In this document: in pieces, positions 33,314 through 43,916 of the stretch
Position numbering within the stretch: position 1 is the stretch's first letter
Layout of the letters: every line of letters starts with the position of its first letter
Source of the DNA: Liriodendron chinense
Lineage: Eukaryota; Streptophyta; Magnoliopsida; Magnoliales; Magnoliaceae
Direction of reading: 5' to 3'
Length of the DNA: 64,000 bases
Assembly: GCA_003013855.2 (NCBI GenBank)
Contig: PVNU02002850.1
Span: 310,001-374,000, forward strand
The notes under the pieces: model-generated
Seen by the model: the letters and a program-made list of their open reading frames with translations, nothing else
Told to the model about the DNA's origin: nothing
Database searches by the model: none
Translations under genes and position numbers: made by a program

Positions 33314-36300
33314 TGTGACAGCCCAATGTAAGGTAGGCAGTCCACACGTTAACAGTCTTGCATATACCAATCTCATACAAAGTAGGTATATAATCTTCTA
33401 AACATATTAATAAGCATTAAATCACATATAAATATTGAAATCTATACTTAAGCATTTCAACAAACACTTGGTGTACGAAATGCACTAATTCACATATTTC
33501 ACAAAATCAATTCGAATATACCCTAAGTTTATACATCAATAATCATCATATTATCAATTTAACAAATGTGACACATCAATCATAAACATGGAATTATACA
33601 AATCATCAAATTAGGATGAATTCATCCCAAAACTCTAAATTTCATTATCTGAAATTATCAGTGTTTAATAATTGCTAACTTGGGCGAATAGTCCTTGCCT
33701 ATGTTGGTGAATTCATACATTAACGACGTCTATGATTCAAGGGTTTAGGAAAAACTTCCTACCTGAAATTGACAAAAATCATATTTAGGGGTAAGAAACT
33801 CTAATTCAATCCCTAATTATTCAAAGCAGGGTGATACTCTACCTTCAATTAGTACTTAGCATTGCTCGGACGGAAGAGACGGCAGCCAAAATGAAGTTCT
33901 CTAGCAAAACCCTTTATCAAAAACCTTAAGGAACTCTTAATTTTTTTTATTTCAAACCTAATTCCCAATTGAAGCTCTATTTATAGAGTTTCTGAAAAAG
34001 CTGAGGTGAGCCTCACAACTCACACTCTTAGGTCTCGATCTTACCTGTGTGATTTGAGGAATGGTCTTGGACATCTAAGTAAGGTGAAATGTCAAGTCTA
34101 CTAAGGTGAATGATTCCATTTAGTTTCGCGATCATAGGCACACCAACGAACGATCTAGAGCTCTTTTGGGCATTTCGACCATTTGTAGGGCAATTTTAAT
34201 AATAAAATTTTATTGGCCTTTATAATAGGTTTGTAACAGCCAGAATTAGGCACACTTACATTATTATAAGGTATATATATTTACTCTCTAAGGGTAGTTA
34301 ATCACACTAATACAGTTTAATATCGATAATACTCTCATATCTATTCAGGTCTAGTACCATCTCACTTTCCGAGCTATTACAAATGCAGTTTGATGCAGTT
34401 TTCTTTTAATAGCGGTTCTTGTTCCTTCATAATGTGTTACAGATGGTCAAGAACATTCGGATTAAGATTTGGATCTATTGAAAATCTTGGGTCATAAATT
34501 TCAAGCTAACATAATCGAAGAAAATAGTTCAATTTCTTGTTACGTGTTGAGGAGAATCTATTGTTTACGACAATTGAATATATACGCATTAACATGCTTC
34601 AAATGGCTAAGATCATTCCATTGGACAGCTCAAATTATTTTATGGTGACTTCTTGTTTAGTGTTTCCCTCTTGGATTCAGAATGAAATCCAACTTCGATT
34701 AGAAGAAAGAAACAGGAAGTTTCCTGTTTAAAATTGTTATTCTTACACGAGGTGTAATTTTGGTTTCCAACTTTGACACACGCGCACATGCGTGGGTTGT
34801 CTTGTGGAAGCCAGGTGGGGTCCACCATGATTCTTGTGAGAAATTTACTCCATTCATCAATTTCTCCAACACACGTTCGAACAACAGCTAAAAAATGAGG
34901 TAGGTTTGAGGTTCAGGCGGGCTGCAAAGTTCAAGAATCAGACAAGGACTTGCCTATCATTGATGATCAGTTTGGATCTTACGAAGAGGTTCTCTCTTGT
35001 TGTAATTTAATCAGCACTTTTAAAATAAGAAAATGAAAGGGGGAGTTCCTTACAAACATTGATGCCACGAACATAAGAAGGGACACAATTTCTGAATTTT
35101 GTGCACATGCACACACATGTTGGTGTATTTCACACGTGTTCATGTTTATAAGTGGCATGTAGGTTGGTCATAAGTAATGATGTTTAATGGCCCACCAAAT
35201 ATATGTTTCAAATTGTCCAAAGATGGTTTCGATTCTATATTCTTAATCAAATGTTTTTTAGTAGTAGGATTTAAAATACTTAGTTAGATTTTTCTTTAAA
35301 TTAAATTTTGAATGTCCCACAGGTTTCTTGGACTGCCAAGGTGTAGATGTATGGATGGTTTCTTAAACCAATGGTTAGATCTTGCTCTTTTGGAGAGGGA
35401 GTGCACATGATAAGTTGTGCACACGATTGCCATAATCTTTTTTAGTTTTAGTGAGTGTAAGAAGTGTAGGATCCTTCTCTAGAACCTGTGGACTCTAGAA
35501 ATAGGTATAAGCATGTCTCGATGTGAATTGTAAATTGATAGATTCGTTAGGAATTTTTTGTGGATCACAATGAGAGTCGTCGAATGATTTTTAGGCGACT
35601 CATCCAAGGGATATGATATGAAATTTAATGGATTATGGATCTTAGGAGTTAGGTCCCAAAATTAATAGTGTATGGTTCCATTAGTCCAACAAGGTATTGT
35701 TTAAAATTTTATCATGATCAGGTACCTAAAAATAGGTTTTTTAAAGCTCAGTGATGGGTATAAACATATACACCGTGGAAAACAGAAGAACAATCAATGG
35801 TACATTTCCAACCATAAAAATTGGTTTTCAACGGTATATAATACTTATCTATATATCAGGATCATGATCTAAAGTTCTGATTCATTCATGATTGGGCGTA
35901 AAGGTCTTAAATTATGTCCAATTTCAATTTCACAATGATGTGATGGTCCATATTAAAAATTAACAATTGGATAGCTTTAATCGTCTATAAGGAGTCTCCT
36001 TGTGGGATCGATGTATGATTGAGTATACGAGTTGATCTTGAGGTCAGTGGCTTAAATCTGTGATTAAGTTGAAGGATTGTATATGTCGATTTAGAATAAA
36101 GTTCAAATGACTAGTTCATCTTTATAATTATATCAATTTGAAGTGTTTACGTGTAATATCATATATCTCAATGAGTGGATTTTGATCGTATGTTAAGCAA
36201 TCATTAGTGATGTAAACCTACATTGAGAAATCAATGGTTAATTAAAGTTGGATTGTTCTCAAACTTTATGGATACACTGTGGGTTGTCATAGCTTAAAAT

Positions 36301-36453
36301 CAAACTATTGAGATGGGCGGATTGTGAATTATCAGGCGATGGTGTATAGTATAGGTCATTTGTGTTCCTACATACATATATATTAAATTAGATTTTCATA
36401 ATAATACTCGAAGACTTTCAATACCCGAGTATTGAAAAGTTCAGGGTGTTACA
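33314..36453 (-). repeat. Probable Tekay/Del-type LTR D
   Basis: The minus strand opens at 36453 with TGTAACACCCTGAACTTTTC, a typical start for this LTR class. The other end, read on the plus strand as TGTGACAGCCC at 33314, would give a GGGCTGTCACA terminus. It contains no coding motifs. It abuts a protease-RT remnant of the same class, cut at the first RT residues. The 5-bp flanks do not match, so the left border is uncertain and may belong to a deletion or a longer LTR. Confidence 0.5.
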
Positions 36454-36614
36454 TCCTAGGCGTAAGATTAATATTAAAATCAACTTCACACTTAGGAGGT
36501 AATCATGGTATTTCTCGAAAAACCTCAGAAAATTCCATTACCACAAGTATTTAATCCATTGTAAGTTCGGCTGATTTCATCTGTTCCAATTCAACTAGAC
36601 ACTCGAATACCTCA
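36454..36614 (-). pseudogene. Tekay-type pol remnant: start of RT
   Basis: On the minus strand one reads YEVFECLVELEQMKSAEL and then VVMEFSEVFREIP and PPKCEVDFNINLTPR, the first residues of a Tekay/Del-type RT (compare VFQDIMGLPSMREVDF in element E). A TAA interrupts the linker. It is joined to its protease part at 38643 across the solo LTR at 36619-38637. Confidence 0.75.
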
Positions 36615-36618
36615 TACC
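36614..36618. repeat. Target duplication, left copy
   Basis: ATACC here is repeated at 38638-38642 across the insert. Confidence 0.8.
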
Positions 36619-36944
36619 TGTTAGTGCACTTTTCTGTGGCATACTAGTGCACCTTATTTGTCAATTACGTGAATCCATGTGTTGTAATGTCGATTGAGCT
36701 TTGGCAAGCTGAAGACCGAAGATTCAAGTGGACAAGAAGCATCAAGGAAGAAGAACAGGTAAATGAGAAGCCTTGGTGACCCTAACCTTTTGAACAAAAA
36801 TACCCAAAACCTCTTAAATGACTTGGACAAACTAGGAATACATTTAGTCATTCTTATTAACCTTAGATCATATAGAAAAACATGATAAATTAATTTAATA
36901 AAAGAGGTGAAAGCTGTTGTAAACAAATCAGCCCAAACAGTAGT

Positions 36945-37275
36945 TTTCGATTAATCTCCAATCAATTGGACATTGGTTCTGATGGATATCCGATCAATCG
37001 GACACTGGTTCTAATGAGACTCTGATCAATCAAACACAGGTTCCGATCAATTGAAATTTGGTCTAGAGAATTTAAAAAATTCACTAGACAGATTTCTGAT
37101 CAATCGGACAGTGCCTCCGATCAATCAGACTATGATTTCAATCAATCAAAATTTGTTCCATAGAAATTGAAAAAAAAAATCACTGAACAGATTTTCGATT
37201 AATCGGAAAGGTCTCCGATTAATTAGATGTGACCTTCGATCAATTAGATCATGTTCCGATCAATCGGAGACGCGC
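36945..37275 (+). repeat. Degenerate CCGATCAATCGGA palindromic repeats
   Basis: About a dozen variants of C-GATCAATCGGA occur, for example TCCGATCAATCGGACA and TCCGATTAATTAGA, at irregular spacing of roughly 20 to 40 bp. They lie just upstream of the TATA box. Confidence 0.7.
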
Positions 37276-37310
37276 GAATCTGCCCCTTTTTTTTACTATT
37301 TGAGAAAAAT

Positions 37311-37318
37311 CTATAAAA
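37311..37318 (+). promoter_or_regulatory. TATA-like box of the probable Copia LTR
   Basis: CTATAAAAG lies directly downstream of the palindromic repeats, where the LTR promoter is expected. Confidence 0.5.
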
Positions 37319-38524
37319 GTGGGGGCATTCGTTTTTGGGCTAATGAGAAGGATTTTGAGGAGATAGAAGCCACCATTGGTATAAACCATTAGAGGCTCTA
37401 TTCTTAACTCATTGAAGTCATTCTCCTTGTGATTCATCACAAGCTTAGGGTATTCAATGCTCAAATGAGAATGAGCTTGTTCCCTCTTGATTTCTAGAAT
37501 TTTAAACACCTTGATCATTGTTAAATCCTTTGTCTAAACACCACCTAAGAGTCCAAATAGGTGTATTCCTCTAGGAAACTCATTTCCTACCATTTGTAGA
37601 GGTTTCATCACCTCCTAGCACCTTGAGCATCTCCATCGGAGCATCACATGCAGGGTGGCTGATCTTGGAGCTGGAGCAGTGGCGACGCAATGGCATCAGC
37701 GATCAGGGGAGCACAATGGGAGCTGATTCGAACACAGGAGAGTGAGAAGAAGTAACTTGAAGTGGTGCACAACGAAACTCAAATTCGACAAGTAAGGTTG
37801 TCATTTGTTAAAATTCATACACTCTTTTTTCGATGAAAATTGAGTGTGGAGTTTGTTTATCAAACTCGAATTTAAGGTAATATGTCGATCCTTAGCTTGT
37901 TAGTTGAGCATAAAAGTCTAGGGTTGTTTGCCATTCCTTGGCATGTTTGTCGGGCCTAAACAAGCCACGAACACTGGTGTGAACGTGTAAATTAGGAGAA
38001 ACCTGTAAACTCCCTAGTTGGGTGGATCCGAGTTAATACACCTTAGTTGGGAGGAACCAGATTTAAACTCCCTAGTGAATGTCGGTGTGCTCAAAGGGGA
38101 AGAGTACTTGAACCAGGAGTGGAGTACACCCAAAGTCGAACCACTATACATCGTTCTGTTTGTGATTGTATTTGAGCACATTTCTTATTATGCATTGTGT
38201 TTAATTATTTAATTATGAATGCTTAATTAGAATGTATGCTAGGCACTTAATAGGAACTTCCACATACATAAGATGTACTTTCACTTCTTGAGCAGACTTA
38301 AGTTTAGATGATCCACTCTCATATAGTATACTTAAGTAGCATAGATTAGGTGCTTAATTACTCTGATTATATGTTAATCTACGCTTGCTTAGATTAGGTT
38401 GCTTATTGCACATCATATACAAGTCTTGTGATTGGACCCACTTAGGCTTGGAAGCCAAAGTGTTCTTGCTTACTTAGTTTAATTTGATAAAACTAGTAAA
38501 TAAAACTTTAAAAGGTCTTAATCA

Positions 38525-38551
38525 CCCCCCCCCCCCCCCCCCCCCCCCCCC
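38525..38551. repeat. Poly-C run of 27 bases
   Basis: An uninterrupted C run lies about 90 bp before the end of the solo LTR. Its exact length may be a sequencing artefact. Confidence 0.9.
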
Positions 38552-38642
38552 AGGACTTAGCCATCATTCTAATTGCTCTCTAAGCTTCCGCACGCACACA
38601 CCTTTACAAATGTATTAGATCAAAATGCGTATTTTTAATACC

Positions 38643-38833
38643 TACTCCTACCTTGCAGTGTAAAAGGGGCTTGGTCAGGTACAGATACGGTGACTATCTT
38701 AGCAAGGCAATTCAAATTAGTATGAACATAGGAGAGCTAGTCCATCCTAACTATGACATCAAATTGTCTCATATTCATAACTATCAAGTCGTCGTGTAAT
38801 TCATAGTTGGCTAGGGAAATAGAACATGCTCGA
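38643..38833 (-). pseudogene. Tekay-type protease C-terminal part
   Basis: The minus strand reads ANYELHDDLIVMNMRQFDVI, VRMD and then a stop where the Trp of GMDWL is expected, followed by YVHTNLNCLAKIVTV, the end of the protease domain of a Tekay/Del-type element. It continues from 40323 across LTR F. Confidence 0.75.
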
Positions 38834-40322
38834 TGTTCGCTTACCTCAAGTGCAAGGCTGCGTTGTAGTAATAATTCAGTAGAGACCAATATCGTCCTCA
38901 GGGATCAACCAGAAATTCACAAAACTTCTTCGAATAACTCTAATTAAAATTGAATCAAACTAAACTAATCTGGAATTTGAATATAGATGAACAATCTGTA
39001 AAGTTAAAGGTGAGTTTATCAAACTAAAAGAATACTAGAGCATCGAGGATCCACTTATAGCTATCTTTGATGTATAATTCGTATAGGTTTCTCAATTACA
39101 CAACTAAAATTGAAATTCAATCCTATCTAGCCGGATCATGGAGCGGTTATGACATCAAAACAGTCCAATATATGTGTTGTTCATCAACATAATTTCCTCA
39201 ATTCAAGTTAGGCATTAGGCACACTCAATTGCATAAGCAAATCCTAGTTCCAATAGATTAAGATCGCAACTATGATAAACATCAAATCCTATCGCTAAAT
39301 CCAACTAATATCATAATTTGAACTTGATTCAAATCAAACTAATGTTCAACACATATCTCAGAATTTTAAAAAGATAGAACTTTGGTTTGAAGTTCCTACA
39401 TGTAGATCCAAGCTCTAGAACGTATTGAATTCGATTCTTTGAAGCATACAGGTCTAGATCTTGCATAACAATTAAGAATCTAAGCTTAATTCTTCTAACA
39501 TCCATGAGTCATCAAGAGATTAATAAAAAAACTAACTTAAAACTTCATTCAAACATAATCAAACCACTGTTCAACATAAAAATCTAAACTTTAAAATCTT
39601 AAAAACAAATTAAAACATCTAAGATAACTACAACCTTCACCTCTTAGCTCTAGCTAAGAGGAACAAAATATAAAAACTAAGCTAAACATGAAAATTAGAA
39701 AGATTCTAAGTAGATGGAGTTGTAGAACTCTGAATCCATGCTTCTCCACCTCCCAATGCTATAGAACTCTTTTAGGATGCCATAAGGATGAAGTAGAGGT
39801 GTCCTTTTATAGCTTTCAAGCTTCACCAATACAAATCTTCAAGAAATTGCGTAAACCTTTCACAGTGCTCAAGAAATATTGAAGTTCCGAATTTAGAACT
39901 TGCCGTTTTTGTAATTGGTCGACCGGTCGGACTGGCCTGGGTTTAGTCCAGTGTGAACAAGTTCCCCCCTGCTTTTATGGACGACCGGTCAGGATCGGTC
40001 GGACCCATGTAAGTCTCTTTCCAGCAACTCTAGTGGAATGGCAGCAAGGTGGTCGACCGGCCAGCTGACCGATTGGACCATGATTTCTGTATTTTCTTTC
40101 TTTCTTTCTTTTCTTCTCTTCTTTGCTTCTTCACTCCACTCTTCAACCTTCGTTCCTTTGATATTCTTGGTGCTTTAAGAGTGTCCTTTAACATCATTTT
40201 GGTGAAGTCTCTCTCTCGTCCTACAATCACAAAACCATGCATTAGATAGGTCTTTAAATGTGGAAATCATGCATAGATAGTGACAAAATAGGGTTATAAT
40301 ATACACATTTCAGAGCTCAACA
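38834..40322 (-). mobile_element. Athila-type solo LTR F
   Basis: On the minus strand it opens with TGTTGAGCTCTG and closes with GCGAACA (TGTTCGC on the plus strand). The flanks are CTCGA (38829-38833) and CTCGG (40323-40327), a 4/5 match. The two halves of the protease on either side belong together, so this is a true insertion of a single LTR. It has two exact GACCGGTC palindromes between 39918 and 39992, TATAAAAG at 39811-39804 and the leader hairpin at 39662-39639. Confidence 0.85.
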
Positions 40323-40560
40323 CTCGGCATACCCTACTTGACTCTATGAACTTTTCCACACAATGGACTATAGTGATGGGTGTATTTATATAACTCATTT
40401 TCAATTCTAATCTTTCTACCATAGAACAGGCAATAAATGATAGAGTAGCATTGATATCAAATAAGACAAAAATCGGAACTCCTTTAATAAAATTTGTACC
40501 TTCCACTGCCTTGAGCTCAACTTCTTCAGGGACAGTTGCTACCAAGGTGAACACACTAGA
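40323..40560 (-). pseudogene. Tekay-type protease N-terminal part
   Basis: The minus strand reads AVEGTNFIKGVPIFVLFDIN, then ATLSFIACSMVERLELKM. The active site expected as DTGATHSF is seen as DINATLSF, so the catalytic motif is lost. The frame is split by LTR F at its C-terminal side. Confidence 0.78.
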
Positions 40561-41162
40561 TTAAAGATTTTTGTTTAGAGATTAGGCTCGCTGTTGAGGT
40601 TGTAAAGCCTGTGCGGGGTAAGTAGCTGCTTGATTTTGTGGTGTTTGGTTCCCTTGTTATGGGGTGAGGACACTTTCTGCCTGCATCTTTTTATAACATT
40701 GTCTAATATGATGGCACAGTTTTCCATAGTAATCGAAAGGTTTGGGTTAATTTGAGGTGGGGGTTAGTTGTGGTGAAACCCTTAATATATTCTCCTACAT
40801 TTGTGGTGTGGCAAGTGTTGCACTACTCTTGCCTCCTGTTTCTTTAAAGGAGATATGCGCATTGGCAAAACACTCATAGTCCTTCTTTGCTCCTAAGGCC
40901 TTATCCACGACTTCTGATTATTTTGTGACGCATAAGCAACACAGCTTTGTTCTGTTGCATAGTTACATGCCCTCTTCAAATTTCTTACGATTGAAGGTTT
41001 CATCTTCTACTACATTCGACACAACTGAAATGTTTTAGCAAAACGGGTCTCATTTTATGAAAATGTCATTCTTCCTTGTTCCATCATAAGGAAATAGGCA
41101 GCCTTCTCTTTCTTGCACGTCTGTGGAAAGTACTTCTTATAAAATCGGTCCTGAAATTCCTC
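40561..41162 (-). pseudogene. Decayed gag C-terminal region with zinc-knuckle remnant
   Basis: Near 40740-40690 the minus strand encodes DYYGKLCHHIRQCYKKM, a degenerate knuckle in which expected cysteines are lost. The remaining text is broken by stops. It links the gag fragment above and the protease below. Confidence 0.55.
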
Positions 41163-41480
41163 TTATGTCCAGTGACGATCCCATGGGGTCATTCTTTGCA
41201 TACCTTCCCACAATATATCTACCTCGCCTTCTAGAGCAAAGGTGGTAAGTATAACCATCTGGTCATCGGTGCATCCTAATGGTTTCATTATTTTAATGAT
41301 CTTATTCAAACAATGTTCAGCCTTCACTAGATCAGGCGCACCTGTAAGGGTTGGAAGCCTTAGCTTTTGAAACTTCTCAAATATATCTACTTCTTGCATC
41401 TACCTAGGTCGAGAAGCTGGCATAGCTATGGAATTGGTAGGTGTATTCGTTGAATACTTCCCAACATGGTTGTCAAAGAC
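41163..41480 (-). pseudogene. Tekay-type gag fragment
   Basis: A 78-codon frame (41399-41163) reads FQKLRLPTLTGAPDLVKAEH, KIMKPLGCTDDQMVILTTF and EGEVDILWEGMQR, the capsid core of Tekay/Del-type gag. Upstream text on the minus strand (NHVGKYSTNTP) extends it to about 41480. The 5' LTR of this element is not seen. Confidence 0.8.
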
Positions 41481-42281
41481 CACTTGTGCATAAGGGTCGT
41501 CATTTAGCCTAAAACATCAAGGGCGATGGTTCCTGATAGGGGCACACGGTGGAATTATGCCAGCAAGGCCTATAGGAGATGGCAATGGAACAAAATTTGA
41601 TTCATGCTCAATTATAGGGCCATCCGATCTTACCAACGATACAGGTGAATCCACAAGGGTCATCTCGAGATGAAACATCAGGCAGGGGCACAAGTGTAGA
41701 GGATGTTTGTGGCCATTGGAACGTGGTCTAAGGGGTCATATCCTTCTGTCAAAGAGGAAAAATTTTATGGCGTAGTCATTCAAATTCTTTTAAAAAGTCC
41801 TAGGGTCAGCATAACACTTTAATCTATCCATCTACTTATCTCAAGGCCATTCTTTGCATACCTTCCCACAATATATCTGACAGACAACCATTACTTCTAG
41901 ACTTTTCATTTTCAAACTGTGAGCCAAAGTGACCTAAAATTTGGAACTTAAGTCTTAACTAAGTAGTGGATCACAAAAAAAAATTTCAGATAAAAAAATC
42001 CCATATTTGATTAGGGTTGTATCTCTATTAAGGCGGAAAGAATCTTTTGTCTAGTTGTAGTTTTTATAATTTTCACACCATTGTTTGAATTTTTTTTATT
42101 ATTCTGCAACTCTAATTGCCTTGAAATTTTGCGGGGTTATCCATATATATGTTTTTTACCTCCAGAAAAATAAAAAATAAAAAGACGTGAATTTGGTCGG
42201 ATTTAATCAGAGACACTAATGTGGTCTAGATTTTCAGCCCAAATGGTGGAAATTCACTGAAAAATGAAAAAACTCCACTTC
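41481..42281. other. Leader remnant with a 31-bp copy of gag sequence
   Basis: No gene is seen. The 31 bases at 41848-41878, starting CATTCTTTGCATACC, are an exact copy of 41190-41220 in the gag fragment. The rest is AT-rich and unassigned. Confidence 0.5.
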
Positions 42282-43150
42282 TGTTCGCCAACTCCAAGTG
42301 TATGGATGGAATGTAGTAATAATTCGATCGTGAGGCCGAGATCGTCCTCAGGAATTTTTGTAACAATTCTGAATATTAATAACTAGGGCTATCTAAATTT
42401 AGATTTATAATAAAGTGAGTGATTTCAGTAACATAAAAAATAACTTTAGAAAGAAATTCAGAAAATAAAAGCACTAAGGTGCCAAGGATCCACTTATAAT
42501 CATCTACAATGCCAACTTCATCAATCTAAGTTGATAACATGATTAGAATCGAAGTCCTATCTCTATTCAATTGAAAGATAAATTCAGTTCAACCACAATT
42601 CATAAACCAATATAGAATATGAACTTCAATAGGTTGGTTCTAGATAGAACATAGAGTACTTAACTAATAGAATTACAAAGCATCCATCATACTCATGATG
42701 GATCTAAGAATTTCATAAATCAAAACTTTTCAAAAAGCTTAATTGATTAATCTCAGTAAATCAAAACATCTCATGTAAGCACAATCACAAAATATGGAAG
42801 ATTAAACTAAAACTCGCAATCTTATTCAAATAAAAAAACTATGAAATTAACTATTAAAGCATACTTGAACTTGAATTAATGAAGTCTAAACATTAAAAAC
42901 AACTATAAGCTTCACCTCTTAGCTCTAGCTAAGAGGTTTAGCCAACCATGAAGAAGGTGAACAAGAACTTCTTAAAAACAGAAGAAAATATAGAAAATTA
43001 ACAATAGAAAACCCAAAATTTCAATATAGAAGCCTCCGCTTCTAATTCTTCTTGCTTCTTTTCTTCTAGGACTCTTTGGATATCTTAGGATGTGTTGGGA
43101 TAAGCTTTTACATAGGAAAAATCCATAAAATTTCGCAGATCTGGAAGAGA
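42282..43150 (-). repeat. Partial Athila-type LTR G (3' portion of the LTR)
   Basis: The plus strand opens with TGTTCGCC, the inverted end of this LTR family. The leader hairpin is intact at 42937-42914 (ACCTCTTAGC with GCTAAGAGGT). The copy is quite diverged and fades out around 43100-43150, so U3 is missing. Confidence 0.65.
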
Positions 43151-43152
43151 TC

Positions 43153-43224
43153 AAGACTTAGGAGGCTTCCTATGGCATCTAACAACGTGGGGAGCAAAGA
43201 GATGAAGACTTAGGAGGCTTCCTA
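43153..43224. repeat. 20-bp direct repeat at the G/H junction
   Basis: AAGACTTAGGAGGCTTCCTA occurs at 43153-43172 and 43205-43224, just where the two inverted LTR pieces meet. Confidence 0.85.
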
Positions 43225-43916
43225 GCCTCCTATAACTAGTTTTCTTCTTCTTCTAGTTCTAGTTTCTAGTTTTAACATGCTTTCTTTTAATTAACCTGTT
43301 AGCTAGAGTTAAGAGGTGAAGTTTGTAGTTTGTTTCAATGCTTTAATTCGTTTCTTCAAGTACCCTTTACTTATTTATAGATTTTCAAGTTCTAGTTTAA
43401 ATAAAATTTGAACTTTTAGAAGATTTGTAAGAGTTCGTGAACTCCATACATGAATTCCTTTCAATTCTCTGAGATTACCATGATTGGGTTGTTTAAATTC
43501 GAATTGTAGTAACCCTTGAGCATGCCATAGTCTCTTAGCATGGTTGTTACTCCGAAGGCTACAAGTTCAAGTTCTATGTGCTTCATTAGAACTAGAAATC
43601 TGATTTTCACATTTAAGTGGGACTGTTTGTGCTTGAATGTTATATCCTCCAATTAGATGAGAGATAGGACTTTGATTCTAATTATGTTATGCTTGGATGA
43701 ATGGATTGGTATTGAACTACTACAAGTGGATCCTTAATGCTCTAGTTCTTCTTATTTTCAGTTTTTCCTATTTTATGTGAAAAACTATTTTTCTAAACTT
43801 CTTAGATTTTAGTTATTAGAGTAGTTAGAATTGTTTACTTCTTTCCCTGTGGATCGACCTCGGTCTTATCGAGAATTATTACTACATCACAGGCTTACAC
43901 TTGAGGCGAGCGAACA
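43200..43916 (+). repeat. Partial Athila-type LTR H, inverted relative to G
   Basis: The stretch with CTAGCCTCCTATAACTAG and CTTCTTCTTCTAG matches the leader of LTR A, the hairpin lies at 43294-43317 with two weakened pairs, and the end reads GAGGCGAGCGAACA at 43916. No primer site follows. Together with G it forms a head-to-head pair. Confidence 0.7.

Larger units (their letters stand above)
36619..38637 (+). mobile_element. Probable Copia-type (Sirevirus-like) solo LTR
   Basis: This 2,019-bp insert opens with TGTTAGTGCACTTTT and is flanked by ATACC on both sides. Ignoring the insert and one ATACC copy, the minus-strand protease-RT linker reads through. Features of a Copia-type LTR are a block of CCGATCAATCGG-like motifs (36945-37275), a TATAAAAG near 37311 and a poly-C run near its end (38525-38551). 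It ends in TTTTTA rather than CA, so the last bases are mutated or the class is different. No PBS or coding region is present. Confidence 0.65.

Noticed and set aside
36945..37275. Possible CRISPR-like array of GATCAATCGG repeats
   Set aside because: Repeats are degenerate and irregularly spaced, in a plant LTR, with no cas genes.
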